From Pseudomonas sp. AL03 (lineage in GTDB: Bacteria; Pseudomonadota; Gammaproteobacteria; Pseudomonadales; Pseudomonadaceae), in the NCBI RefSeq assembly GCF_029960815.1, contig NZ_JASBRE010000024.1, positions 1-64,000 on the forward strand: 64,000 bases of DNA. Reading direction: 5' to 3'. Positions 52,932 through 62,284 of this stretch are shown piece after piece; the stretch's first letter is position 1; the number at the start of each line of letters is the position of its first letter. Under the pieces are notes generated by a model, which was not told the origin of the DNA, made no database searches, and saw nothing but the letters and a program-made list of their open reading frames with translations. The position numbers and the translations under genes were made by a program.

Positions 52932-52963
52932 CGACCTGACCAACTTCAAAGAGGGTGCATTTA

Positions 52964-54667
52964 ATGTCCCAAGAATTCGATTACATCATCATCGGTGCCG
53001 GCTCGGCCGGTAACACCCTGGCGACCCGTCTGACTGAAGACGAAGGCGTCACCGTTCTGCTGCTCGAAGCCGGCGGCCCGGACTACCGCTTGGACTTCCG
53101 CACGCAAATGCCGGCCGCCCTGGCGTTTCCGCTGCAAGGTCGTCGCTACAACTGGGGCTACGAAACCGATCCAGAGCCACACATGGACGGTCGCCGGATG
53201 GAATGCGGTCGCGGCAAGGGCCTGGGTGGTTCTTCGCTGATCAACGGCATGTGCTACATCCGCGGCAACGCGATGGATTACGACAACTGGTCGAAACTGC
53301 CAGGTCTGGAAGACTGGGACTACCTGAACTGCCTGCCGTACTTCCGCAAGGCTGAAACCCGTGACATCGGCGCGAACGATTACCACGGTAGCGACGGCCC
53401 GGTCAGCGTGACCACGCCGAAAGCCGGCAACAACCCGCTGTTCCACGCGATGGTTGAAGCCGGCGTGCAAGCCGGTTACCCGCGTACCGAAGACCTCAAC
53501 GGTTATCAGCAGGAAGGTTTCGGCCCGATGGACCGCACCGTGACGCCGAACGGTCGTCGCGCCAGCACCGCTCGCGGTTACCTGGACATCGCCAAGAAGC
53601 GCTCGACCCTGACCATCGTCACCCACGCCCTGACCGACAAGATCCTGTTCGAAGGCAAGCGTGCAGTCGGCGTGCGTTACTTGATCGGCTCCGCTGAAGA
53701 GCGCGTTGAAGCCCGCGCCCGCAAAGAAGTGCTGCTGTGCTCCGGCGCCATCGCGTCGCCGCAGATTCTGCAACGTTCCGGTGTCGGCCCTGCCGAACTG
53801 CTGAACACGCTCGACATTCCGGTGGTCCACGACCTGCCAGGCGTCGGCGAAAACCTGCAGGATCACCTCGAGTTGTACCTGCAATACGCCTGCACCCAAC
53901 CGGTTTCGCTGTACCCGTCGCTGCTTTGGTACAACCAGCCGGCCATCGGTGCCGAGTGGCTGTTCAACGGCACCGGCATCGGCGCCAGCAACCAGTTCGA
54001 AGCTGGCGGTTTCATCCGTACACGCGAAGAATTCGATTGGCCGAACATTCAGTACCACTTCCTGCCGGTCGCGATTAACTACAACGGCAGCAACGGCGTG
54101 AAAGAGCACGGTTTCCAGGCGCACATGGGTTCCATGCGTTCGCCGAGCCGTGGTCGCATTCAGGCCAAGTCCAAGGATCCGCGCGAGTACCCGAGCATCC
54201 TGTTCAACTACATGGCCACCGAGCAGGACTGGCAGGAATTTCGTGACGGCATCCGCCTGACCCGTGAAATCATGCAACAGCCTGCGCTGGACGCTTTCCG
54301 TGGCCGCGAAATCAGCCCCGGCATCGACGTGCAAACCGATGAGCAGCTGGACAAGTTCATCCGCGAACACGCCGAAACCGCGTTCCACCCGTCCTGCTCG
54401 TGCAAGATGGGCACCGACGAAATGGCGGTGGTTGATGCCGAAGGTCGTGTGCATGGCATGCAAGCCCTGCGCGTGGTCGACGCCTCGATCATGCCCATCA
54501 TCACCACCGGCAACCTGAACGCGCCAACGATCATGATCGCCGAGAAAATCGCCGACAAGATCCGTGGTCGCCAGTCATTGCCGCGCAGCACCGCCGACTA
54601 CTTCGTGGCCGGTAATGCACCGGTGCGTGGCAAGCCGTTGCGGGATGTGAGCCTTACTGCTCAGTAA
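52964..54667 (+). CDS. betA: Choline dehydrogenase
   Basis: 567 residues from the ATG at 52964 (GAGGGTGC upstream). GMC oxidoreductase: FAD motif DYIIIGAGSAGNTLATRLTE at the N-terminus, second signature block SGAIASPQILQRSGVGPAE, and catalytic His in HAETAFHPSCSCKMGTDEM. The C-terminal NLNAPTIMIAEKIADKIRG is highly conserved. It oxidises choline to betaine aldehyde and delivers electrons to the respiratory chain; it is membrane-associated. Last gene of betIBA; a REP pair follows. Confidence 0.95.
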   Translation: MSQEFDYIIIGAGSAGNTLATRLTEDEGVTVLLLEAGGPDYRLDFRTQMPAALAFPLQGRRYNWGYETDPEPHMDGRRMECGRGKGLGGSSLINGMCYIRGNAMDYDNWSKLPGLEDWDYLNCLPYFRKAETRDIGANDYHGSDGPVSVTTPKAGNNPLFHAMVEAGVQAGYPRTEDLNGYQQEGFGPMDRTVTPNGRRASTARGYLDIAKKRSTLTIVTHALTDKILFEGKRAVGVRYLIGSAEERVEARARKEVLLCSGAIASPQILQRSGVGPAELLNTLDIPVVHDLPGVGENLQDHLELYLQYACTQPVSLYPSLLWYNQPAIGAEWLFNGTGIGASNQFEAGGFIRTREEFDWPNIQYHFLPVAINYNGSNGVKEHGFQAHMGSMRSPSRGRIQAKSKDPREYPSILFNYMATEQDWQEFRDGIRLTREIMQQPALDAFRGREISPGIDVQTDEQLDKFIREHAETAFHPSCSCKMGTDEMAVVDAEGRVHGMQALRVVDASIMPIITTGNLNAPTIMIAEKIADKIRGRQSLPRSTADYFVAGNAPVRGKPLRDVSLTAQ

Positions 54668-54687
54668 GACGTAATACCGAGGTGCGC

Positions 54688-54757
54688 CCTTCGCGGGCAA
54701 GCCTCGCTCCTACATGGGATCGTGTTTCCTTGTAGGAGCGAGGCTTGCCCGCGAAGG
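54688..54757. repeat. Inverted REP pair (R2) after betA
   Basis: CCTTCGCGGGCAAGCCTCGC at 54688 with its inverse ending at 54757. It lies in the otherwise featureless 256-bp interval between betA and the TldD-like gene. Confidence 0.9.
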
Positions 54758-54923
54758 GGTCCTCCCAACCAACACACAACCTCCTGATACACCCTGGTAA
54801 TCCATTCCTACACCGCTCCGCCCTTGATCCTACCCCCCGCTCAGGCCTAATCTAGCGCCACGCAAACGTTTCACCCCCTCGCAACATCGATACACCGCCA
54901 CTCCATACCAAGGAGGTTCCCGA

Positions 54924-56366
54924 ATGTTCGATTTCCACCCCCAGCTCAAGCAGCGCTTCGCTGCCTTGCGCACGGGCGCTGAATTCTTTTCGCTGCGTTA
55001 TGTGCGCGAGTCCGGTCAATACCTGTCGGTGCGCAAGAATGTCGCCGAACCTCCGAGCCTGAGCCATGACGAAGGCGCGATGCTGACCGTTCGAGTCAAC
55101 GGCGTCGAAGCCTACGCCGCGACCAACGACCTGTCCCAATCAGGCCTGCAAGCCGCGCTGGAGAGAGCCGAGCAACAAGCCCGTCGACTCAAGCCCCACG
55201 CCTTGCTCGACCTGCGCGAGCAAGGCGTCTCCAGCGACCGCGCCGACTACTTTTCACCGAATCTGAACCAGCCCTTCCCATCCCTGAGCGACTGCTACCA
55301 ACTGCTCGGCGCCGAATCCGCCGCCGTGCCCAAGGACGAGCGATTGGTGAACTGGCAGGTGAGCATCGGCATCACCCACGTCGAGCAGATCTACCTCAGC
55401 AGCGCCGGCGCCGAACTGCGTCAGGCCCAGCGTTTCGTCTACCCAAGCCTGGAAGTCACCGCCTACAACGGTAGCGACAGCCAGACCCGCACCCTTGGCC
55501 GCGAGAACTTTGGCCAACAGGGTGGCTTCGATGTCATCAGCCGCTGCGGCCTGGTCGGCGCCGGCCCGAAAGTCGCCGATCAGGCGTTGCAATTGCTGCT
55601 GGCACCGAACACCCCGCAAGGCGCACGCGACCTGCTGCTGATGCCGGACCAGATGATGCTGCAGATCCACGAATCCATCGGCCACCCACTGGAGCTGGAC
55701 CGAATCCTGGGCGACGAACGCAATTATGCCGGCACCAGTTTCGTCAAGGCAGAAGACTTCGGCCATCTGCAGTACGGCTCCAAATTGCTCAACGTGACCT
55801 TCGACCCGGACATCCCCGAGCAGCTCGCCAGTTACGGCCATGACGACGACGGCACTGCCGCGAGCAAACAGTTTCTGATTAAAGAAGGTTTGCTGCTGCG
55901 CCCACTGGGTGGTGCGTTGTCGCAATTCCGTGCCGGCATGGACGGTGTCGCCAACAGCCGCGCCTGCGGCTGGAACCGCCCGCCAATCGACCGCATGGCC
56001 AACCTGAACATCGAGCCCGGCGATCAGCCACTGGAACAGCTGATCGGCAACATCGAGCACGGCATCATGATGTCGACCAATCGTTCGTGGTCCATCGACG
56101 ATGCGCGCAACAAATTCCAGTTCGGCTGCGAATGGGCTCAGTTGATCGAAAACGGCGAGCTCAAAGGTGTAGTGAAAAACCCGAACTACCGGGCGATTTC
56201 CGCACAGTTCTGGAAAAGCCTCAGCGCCGTCGGTGACGCCAGCTCCTTGAAGGTTCTGGGTACGCCGAACTGCGGCAAGGGCGAACCGAATCAGGTCATT
56301 CGCGTCGGCCATGCCTCGCCGGCCTGTGTGTTCAGCAACGTAGATGTATTTGGGGGAGACGCCTGA
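54924..56366 (+). CDS. TldD-family metallopeptidase-like protein
   Basis: 480 residues, start ATG at 54924 with AAGGAGG upstream. The zinc motif is HESIGH (about 252-257) in the segment LQIHESIGHPLELDRILGDE, the HExxxH pattern of TldD-type catalytic subunits. The N-terminal half contains SLRYVRESGQYLSVRKNVAE. TldD-type enzymes work as heterodimers with an inactive TldE partner and remove leader peptides or degrade unfolded peptides. The gene overlaps the partner gene downstream by one base. This pair is probably additional to the canonical tldD-pmbA. No precursor peptide gene was recognised nearby. Confidence 0.85.
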   Translation: MFDFHPQLKQRFAALRTGAEFFSLRYVRESGQYLSVRKNVAEPPSLSHDEGAMLTVRVNGVEAYAATNDLSQSGLQAALERAEQQARRLKPHALLDLREQGVSSDRADYFSPNLNQPFPSLSDCYQLLGAESAAVPKDERLVNWQVSIGITHVEQIYLSSAGAELRQAQRFVYPSLEVTAYNGSDSQTRTLGRENFGQQGGFDVISRCGLVGAGPKVADQALQLLLAPNTPQGARDLLLMPDQMMLQIHESIGHPLELDRILGDERNYAGTSFVKAEDFGHLQYGSKLLNVTFDPDIPEQLASYGHDDDGTAASKQFLIKEGLLLRPLGGALSQFRAGMDGVANSRACGWNRPPIDRMANLNIEPGDQPLEQLIGNIEHGIMMSTNRSWSIDDARNKFQFGCEWAQLIENGELKGVVKNPNYRAISAQFWKSLSAVGDASSLKVLGTPNCGKGEPNQVIRVGHASPACVFSNVDVFGGDA

Positions 56367-57703
56367 TGAGCACTTCAAAAAATCAGGCCGAGTCGTTCAA
56401 GGCTTTGGTCAACTGGCTGCGCGATGCGATTCGCGAGCCGGAACAATTCACCCTCAGCTACGCCGCCGAATCGTCGGCCTTCGTGCGCTTCAACCACGCC
56501 AAGGTTCGTCAGGCCGGTCAGGTGCAGCAGGCGAGTGTCGGTTTCAAACTGATCAACGAGGGTCGCCACGCCGACCTGAACATCACCCTTTCCGGTGATG
56601 CCGAAGTCGATGTTCAGCGCCTCGCCGAAGGTCTGCAACAGTTGCGCGAAACCTTGCCGTTGTTGCCGCAGGACCCGTATCTGCTGCTCAACCACAACGA
56701 CTGGCAGAGCAAGAACGTGCAGGAACATCCGCTGCCGGACACCGAGCAGGTGGTGGCCGAAATCACCCAGGCCGCCGAAGGGCTGGACCTGGTGGGCTTC
56801 TATGCTGCCGGCCCGATCAGTCGCGGTTTCGCCAGCTCTTCGGGTGCGTTCGGTTGGCACCAGGCCAACAGCTTCAACTTCGACTTCAGCCTGTTCCATG
56901 ACAACGGCCAGGCGGTGAAAGCCAGTTACGCCGGGCACGACTGGAACAGCGAAGGGTTTGCCAGGCGCTTTGCGCTGGCGCGCGAGCAGTTGGCGTTTCT
57001 AGGCCGACCACAACACACCCTGGCGCCGGGTCAGTACCGCGCCTATCTAGCGCCGGCCGCCCTAGGGGAAATCATGGACATGCTGGGCTGGGGTGGTTTC
57101 TCGGCGCAGTCAATTGCCAGCAAAAGCAGTCCGCTGCAGAAGCTTTACGCGGGCGACATTTCGTTCAGCCCGTTGGTGTCCGTCGATGAAAAGGTCAGCG
57201 GTTCGTTGAGCCCGGCATTCTCCGGCGAAGGGTATCCGCGCAGCGATCTTGGGTTGATCGTCAACGGCAAGGCCGGCGTGCAGATGGTCAGTTCACGCAG
57301 TGCGGCCGAGTACGGTCTGACCGCCAACGGCGCCAGCGGTGGTGAAATGCCGAGCGCAGTGAACATGGCGGCCGGTACGTTGCCTGACGCAGAGATTCTC
57401 AAGCAATTGGGCACTGGCTTGTACATCAGCAACTTGTGGTACCTGAACTACTCGGATCAGCCGGCAGCACGCCTGACCGGCATGACGCGGTTTGCGACCT
57501 TCTGGGTCGAGAACGGCGAGATTCAGGCGCCGGTGAGTACCATGCGGTTTGATGACAGTGCCTACAGTTTGCTGGGATCGCAGCTGGAAGCATTGACCGA
57601 AGAGCGCGAGTTGATGTTGTCGGCGAGCACCTACAGTCAGCGGGCCACGGCCTCGGCGTTGTTGCCAGGGGCGCTCGTCAGCCGATTGACCTTGACGCTG
57701 TAA
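56366..57703 (+). CDS. TldE/PmbA-family partner subunit
   Basis: 445 residues. PmbA/TldE-like fold with no HExxxH motif, so it is the non-catalytic partner. Characteristic are FTLSYAAESSAFVRFNHAKV near the start, GAFGWHQANSFNFDFSLFHD in the middle and the C-terminal GTGLYISNLWYLNYSDQPAA. The start overlaps the stop of the TldD-like gene (TGATG), supporting a 1:1 heterodimer. The substrate is unknown. An R3 repeat follows the stop. Confidence 0.85.
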   Translation: MSTSKNQAESFKALVNWLRDAIREPEQFTLSYAAESSAFVRFNHAKVRQAGQVQQASVGFKLINEGRHADLNITLSGDAEVDVQRLAEGLQQLRETLPLLPQDPYLLLNHNDWQSKNVQEHPLPDTEQVVAEITQAAEGLDLVGFYAAGPISRGFASSSGAFGWHQANSFNFDFSLFHDNGQAVKASYAGHDWNSEGFARRFALAREQLAFLGRPQHTLAPGQYRAYLAPAALGEIMDMLGWGGFSAQSIASKSSPLQKLYAGDISFSPLVSVDEKVSGSLSPAFSGEGYPRSDLGLIVNGKAGVQMVSSRSAAEYGLTANGASGGEMPSAVNMAAGTLPDAEILKQLGTGLYISNLWYLNYSDQPAARLTGMTRFATFWVENGEIQAPVSTMRFDDSAYSLLGSQLEALTEERELMLSASTYSQRATASALLPGALVSRLTLTL

Positions 57704-57709
57704 ACACCT

Positions 57710-57842
57710 TGTAGCAGCTGGCGAAGCCTGCGTTCGAGGACGCAGTCCTCGCCAGTTCAGCAAACTCGGCGTTACAGTCGGAACGCGGTTGCCGGTTTGC
57801 GAGGACTGCGTCCTCGAACGCAGGCTTCGCCAGCTGCTACAG
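57710..57842. repeat. R3-like inverted repeat, variant with TGGCGAAGCCTGCG arms
   Basis: TTGTAGCAGCTGGCGAAGCC at 57709 is inverted near 57823-57841, with a second inner pair GCGAGGACTGCGTCCTCG. It sits between the TldE-like gene and the MFS gene. Confidence 0.85.
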
Positions 57843-57891
57843 GGGTTTCATCGCACTGCAGATTGTCTCATCTCCGACAACAAGAGGTCCC

Positions 57892-59319
57892 ATGCCCAGC
57901 CGCCCGCCTCTCGACGCTGTCACCGCCCGCTGGGTGCCGTGGGTTGTCGCGATCGCTTTCTTCATGCAATCCCTCGACGGCACCATCCTCAACACCGCCC
58001 TGCCCGCCATGGCCCGGGACCTGGCCGAAGACCCGCTGCGCATGCAGGGCGTGATCATCGCCTACATGCTCACCGTCGCCTTGCTGATCCCCGCCTCGGG
58101 CTGGATTGCCGACCGCTTCGGCACCAAGAAAATCTTCTTCGGCGCGATTCTGCTGTTCAGCCTCGGCTCGTTGCTCTGCGCGTTGTCGAGCACCCTGAGC
58201 ATGCTGATTGGCGCGCGGGTGATCCAGGGCCTGGGCGGTGCGTTGATGCTGCCGGTCGGGCGATTGGTGGTGCTACGCGCCTACCCGCGCTCGGATTTGG
58301 TGCGGATCATGGGCTTCATCACCATTCCCGGATTGCTCGGCCCGTTGATCGGCCCGACCATGGGCGGCTGGATGGTCGAATACCTGACCTGGCACTGGAT
58401 CTTCCTGATCAACCTGCCGGTGGGCGCCGTCGGGTGCTACGCGGTGTGGAAATTCATCCCCGATCTGCGTGGCAGCGAACGCACGCGTTTCGACAGCCTG
58501 GGCTTCCTGTTGTTTGGTGCCGCAATGGTGCTGATCACCATCGCCATGGAAGGGCTCGGCGAACTGCACCTGCCGCACTTGCGCGTGATATTGCTGCTGT
58601 TCGGCGGCATGGCGTGTCTGGCGGCGTACTGGTTGCGGGCCGGGCACATCGACAATCCGCTGTTCGCGCCGTCGCTGTTCAAGACCCGGACGTTCGCCGT
58701 GGGCATCCTCGGCAACCTGTTCGCCCGACTGGGCAGCGGCGCCCTGCCGTTTCTCGTGCCGTTGCTGCTGCAAGTGGCGCTGGGTTATTCGCCGTCCCAG
58801 GCCGGGATGAGCATGCTGCCGCTGGCGGCGGCAGCGATGGTCGCCAAGTCGGTGGCCCGGCCGCTGATCGAACGTTTGGGCTATCGCATGGTGCTCACCG
58901 GCAACACGTTGGCGCTGGGGCTGATGCTGGCGAGCATGGGTCTGGTCAGCGAGCAAACGCCGTACTGGCTGCTTTTAGTGATGCTGTCGATCCTCGGCGC
59001 GATCAACTCTTTGCAGTTCACCGCAATGAACACCGTAACCTTGATCGACCTCGACGACGCCAGCGCCAGCAGCGGCAACAGCCTGCTGTCGGTGGTCGCG
59101 CAATTGTCCCTGAGCCTCGGCGTTGCCTGTGCCGGTGCGCTACTCGGTGGTTTCACTGCCGAAGTCGGAAACGATGGCGTGGACACGGTTTTGGGCGCGT
59201 TCCAATTGACGTTTGTGACGGTCGGAATCATGGCGATGCTGGCTGCAACCATCTTCTCCCAGCTTTCACCAAAGGATGGCCGACGGATGGTCAGCCGCGA
59301 ACACGATATAGAGCACTGA
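57892..59319 (+). CDS. MFS multidrug exporter, DHA2 family
   Basis: 475 residues with about 14 membrane helices. The N-terminal motif LDGTILNTALPAMARDL, motif A-type loop GWIADRFGTKKIFFGAI and motif C-type GLLGPLIGPTMGGWMVEYLT identify a drug:H+ antiporter of the DHA2 (EmrB/MdtD-like) type. The start is ATG at 57892 (AAGAGGTCCC upstream). It stands alone between repeat elements and before dbpA. The substrate is unknown. A 1032-codon open frame in another phase crosses this gene and ends as dbpA; it is not a gene in this part. Confidence 0.9.
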   Translation: MPSRPPLDAVTARWVPWVVAIAFFMQSLDGTILNTALPAMARDLAEDPLRMQGVIIAYMLTVALLIPASGWIADRFGTKKIFFGAILLFSLGSLLCALSSTLSMLIGARVIQGLGGALMLPVGRLVVLRAYPRSDLVRIMGFITIPGLLGPLIGPTMGGWMVEYLTWHWIFLINLPVGAVGCYAVWKFIPDLRGSERTRFDSLGFLLFGAAMVLITIAMEGLGELHLPHLRVILLLFGGMACLAAYWLRAGHIDNPLFAPSLFKTRTFAVGILGNLFARLGSGALPFLVPLLLQVALGYSPSQAGMSMLPLAAAAMVAKSVARPLIERLGYRMVLTGNTLALGLMLASMGLVSEQTPYWLLLVMLSILGAINSLQFTAMNTVTLIDLDDASASSGNSLLSVVAQLSLSLGVACAGALLGGFTAEVGNDGVDTVLGAFQLTFVTVGIMAMLAATIFSQLSPKDGRRMVSREHDIEH

Positions 59320-59320
59320 T

Positions 59321-59424
59321 CTGTAGCAGCTGCCGAGGCACGAGGCTGCGTTGCGTGTCCGCAGGACCGCCCCCGGGGGCCGCTTCGCAGCCCAACGCAG
59401 CCTCGTGCCTCGGCAGCTGCTACG
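59321..59424. repeat. R3 inverted repeat between the MFS gene and dbpA
   Basis: CTGTAGCAGCTGCCGAGGCA at 59321 with its inverse ending at 59424. Close copy, including the asymmetric centre, of the element at 52825-52931. Confidence 0.88.
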
Positions 59425-59501
59425 ACTATTCGTCCAGAATTTGCAGGTGGAGAGAGCGAGACTGGTACACTGCGCGACATTTTGTTTTGCAGGCCAGTCC
59501 C

Positions 59502-60887
59502 GTGACCACCATCGCCACCGCTTTTAATACTTTGCCGCTGTCCGCCGCCATGCTGGCTAACCTCGACTCCCTCGGTTATGCCCAGATGACGCCGATCCAG
59601 GCGCAAAGCTTGCCGGTGATCCTCAAGGGGATGGACCTGATCGCCCAAGCCAAGACCGGCAGCGGCAAGACCGCCGCCTTCGGTATCGGCCTGTTGAACC
59701 CGATCAATCCGCGCTTCTTCGGTTGCCAGGCGCTGGTCATTTGCCCGACTCGCGAGTTGGCTGACCAGGTCGCCAAGGAAATCCGTCGCCTGGCCCGCGC
59801 CGAAGACAACATCAAGGTCCTGACCCTGTGCGGCGGCGTGTCCTTCGGCCCGCAGATCGGTTCGCTGGAGCACGGCGCGCACATCATCGTCGGCACTCCG
59901 GGTCGCCTTCAGCAGCATTTGCGCAAAGGTTCGCTGGTGCTCCATGGCCTGAACACGCTGATCCTCGACGAAGCCGACCGCATGCTCGACATGGGTTTCT
60001 ACGACTCCATCGAAGAAATCATTGCCCAGACCCCAGAGCGTCGCCAGACCCTGCTGTTCTCCGCCACGTACCCGACGGGTATCAAGCAGTTGGCGGCGAA
60101 ATTCATGCGCACCCCTCAGATCGTGAAGGCCGAGGCGTTCCATGACGACACGCAGATCGAGCAGCGCTTCTACGAAATCTCCCCGGAAGAGCGCATGGAC
60201 GCCGTGGTCAAAGTCCTCGCGCATCATCGTCCGGCGTCCACCGTGGCATTCTGCTTCACCAAGCAGCAGGTTCAGGAAACCGTCGATCACCTGACCTCCA
60301 AAGGCATCTCCGCCGTCGGCCTGCATGGCGATCTGGAACAGCGTGACCGTGACCAGGTACTGGCCATGTTCGCCAACCGCAGTACTTCGGTCCTGGTTGC
60401 CACCGACGTCGCCGCTCGCGGTCTGGACATCGATGCGCTGGACATGGTGATCAACGTCGAACTGGCCCGTGACTCGGAAATTCACATCCACCGTGTGGGC
60501 CGTACTGGCCGCGCGGGTGAGAAAGGCATTGCGATCAGCCTGGTCGCACCGTCCGAAGCGCACCGCGCCCAGGCCATCGAGCAACTGCAGAAGTCGCCGT
60601 TGAGCTGGGATCAGCTGGACAACCTCAAATCCCAGGGCGGCGCGCCGCTGCTGCCGGTGATGAGCACGCTTGTCATCGGCGCGGGCCGTAAAGACAAGGT
60701 TCGTCCGGGCGACATTCTTGGCGCACTGACTGGCGATGCGGGCATTCCGGGCGCTCAGGTTGGCAAGATCGCGATTTTCGACTTCCAGGCGTATGTGGCT
60801 GTTGAACGCGGGATCGCCAAGCAAGCCTTGCAGCGCCTGAACGACGGCAAGATCAAAGGCCGTTCGTTGCGCGTTCGCATCCTCTGA
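59502..60887 (+). CDS. dbpA: ATP-dependent RNA helicase DbpA
   Basis: 461 residues from the GTG at 59502; the preceding frame is open for another 1.7 kb but overlaps the MFS gene and is discounted. DEAD-box motifs in order: Q motif YAQMTPIQAQSLPVIL, motif I AKTGSGKT, DEAD in LILDEADRMLDMG, SAT in LLFSATYP, and VI HRVGRTGRAGEKG. The C-terminal 75-residue domain (PLLPVMSTLVIGAGRKDKVR, then GDILGALTGDAGIPG) is the DbpA RNA-binding domain, which targets hairpin 92 of 23S rRNA for 50S assembly. A REP follows its stop. Confidence 0.95.
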   Translation: MTTIATAFNTLPLSAAMLANLDSLGYAQMTPIQAQSLPVILKGMDLIAQAKTGSGKTAAFGIGLLNPINPRFFGCQALVICPTRELADQVAKEIRRLARAEDNIKVLTLCGGVSFGPQIGSLEHGAHIIVGTPGRLQQHLRKGSLVLHGLNTLILDEADRMLDMGFYDSIEEIIAQTPERRQTLLFSATYPTGIKQLAAKFMRTPQIVKAEAFHDDTQIEQRFYEISPEERMDAVVKVLAHHRPASTVAFCFTKQQVQETVDHLTSKGISAVGLHGDLEQRDRDQVLAMFANRSTSVLVATDVAARGLDIDALDMVINVELARDSEIHIHRVGRTGRAGEKGIAISLVAPSEAHRAQAIEQLQKSPLSWDQLDNLKSQGGAPLLPVMSTLVIGAGRKDKVRPGDILGALTGDAGIPGAQVGKIAIFDFQAYVAVERGIAKQALQRLNDGKIKGRSLRVRIL

Positions 60888-60891
60888 CCCT

Positions 60892-61000
60892 GATCGTTCC
60901 CACGCTCTGCGTGGGAATGCATCCCGTGACGCTCCGCGTCACATAACGGCGGACGCAGAGCGTCCATGGCGGCATTCCCACGCAGAGCGTGGGAACGATC
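60892..61000. repeat. R1 REP element after dbpA
   Basis: GATCGTTCCCACGCTCTGCG at 60892 and its inverse ending at 61000, with the nested pair CGTGACGCTCCGCGTCAC. It lies directly upstream of the ribosome site of the next gene. Confidence 0.92.
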
Positions 61001-61019
61001 ATTGTGTGAGGACACCGTT

Positions 61020-62198
61020 TTGCGCTCTACCGAAGTCGTGATCATTGGCGCTGGCGCCGCAGGTTTGATGTGTGCGCTGACCGCCGCCGGGCGCGGGCGC
61101 AAGGTGATGTTGCTCGACCATGCGAACAAGGCAGGCAAGAAAATCCTGATGTCGGGCGGTGGCCGCTGCAATTTCACCAACATGTACACCGAACCGAACA
61201 ATTTCCTCTCGCAGAACGAACACTTCTGCAAATCGGCCCTGGCCCGCTACACCCAGTGGGATTTCATTGGGATGGTCGCCAAACACGGCGTGCCCTACCA
61301 CGAGAAAAAACTCGGCCAATTGTTCTGCGATAACAAATCCAGCGACATCCTCGAGATGCTGCTCAACGAGTGCGATCAGGTCGGCGTCAGCCTGCACCTG
61401 GACACCTCGATCCAGCACATCGAGAAAATGGAAAGCGGCTACCTGCTGCAAACCACTCTCGACCAGATCACCTGCGAATCGTTGGTGATCGCCACGGGCG
61501 GCTTGTCGATCCCGACGCTGGGTGCGACCGGTTTCGGTTATCAAGTGGCCAGGCAGTTCGGCCACGACTTGCTGCCGACCCGCGCAGGGCTGGTGCCGTT
61601 CACCATCACCGATCAGCTCAAGGAGCTTTGCACCGAGCTGTCCGGTACATCGGTGGATTGCCTGGTGAGCTGCAACGACCAGAGTTTCCGCGAGAACATC
61701 CTGTTCACTCACCGCGGCCTCAGTGGCCCGGCGATTTTGCAGATCTCGTCGTTCTGGGAGTCCGGCGATACGGTGCAGATCAACCTGCTGCCGGATCACG
61801 ACGTACCGACCTGGCTGCAACAGCAGCAGGCCGAGCGTGCGAACAGCGAGCTGAAAACCCTGCTGGGGGAAATCTTCACCAAGAAGATGGCCAACCTGCT
61901 GGCGGACAGCTGGTTCGTGTCCAAACCGATGAAGCAGTACACCCACGCGGAAATTGCCGACATCGCGGAAAAACTGGCGAGTTGGAAAGTGGTGCCGGCC
62001 GGCACCGAAGGCTACCGCACCGCCGAAGTGACTCTGGGCGGTGTAGATACGCGAGAAGTCTCGTCCAAGACCATGGAATCGCTGAAAAGCCCCGGCCTGT
62101 ATTTCATTGGTGAAGTACTCGACGTCACCGGTCATCTGGGCGGCTTCAACTTCCAGTGGGCCTGGGCCTCGGGTTACGCCGCCGCGCAATTCGTCTGA
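61020..62198 (+). CDS. HI0933/YhiN-family flavoprotein
   Basis: 392 residues from a TTG at 61020, with TGAGGA seven bases upstream; the ATG further up lies in the REP element and is rejected. FAD motif VVIIGAGAAGLMCALTAAGR, the family signature GKKILMSGGGRCNFTN (about 41-56), and ATGGLSIPTLGATGFGYQVA (about 160). The C-terminal GYRTAEVTLGGVDTREVSSK and LGGFNFQWAWASGYAAAQ are family-typical. The reaction is unknown; NAD(P)/FAD-dependent oxidoreductase activity is presumed. Confidence 0.9.
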   Translation: MRSTEVVIIGAGAAGLMCALTAAGRGRKVMLLDHANKAGKKILMSGGGRCNFTNMYTEPNNFLSQNEHFCKSALARYTQWDFIGMVAKHGVPYHEKKLGQLFCDNKSSDILEMLLNECDQVGVSLHLDTSIQHIEKMESGYLLQTTLDQITCESLVIATGGLSIPTLGATGFGYQVARQFGHDLLPTRAGLVPFTITDQLKELCTELSGTSVDCLVSCNDQSFRENILFTHRGLSGPAILQISSFWESGDTVQINLLPDHDVPTWLQQQQAERANSELKTLLGEIFTKKMANLLADSWFVSKPMKQYTHAEIADIAEKLASWKVVPAGTEGYRTAEVTLGGVDTREVSSKTMESLKSPGLYFIGEVLDVTGHLGGFNFQWAWASGYAAAQFV

Positions 62199-62284
62199 TC
62201 GACCGCGTTATCGTTCTTCGCGGGCCAGTCGGCGTCATTACTGACTCGATTTAGCGTCATTGCCTCGGAAGGCCTTCGCACTTC

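Noticed and set aside
57789..59501. In-frame extension of dbpA by about 570 codons across the MFS gene
   Set aside because: It overlaps a well-supported exporter in another phase, and the translation is Arg/Pro-rich nonsense. DbpA homology begins at the GTG at 59502.
60966..61019. ATG start for the HI0933-like gene inside the REP
   Set aside because: It would encode REP-derived residues; TTG at 61020 has TGAGGA seven bases upstream and starts the conserved sequence.
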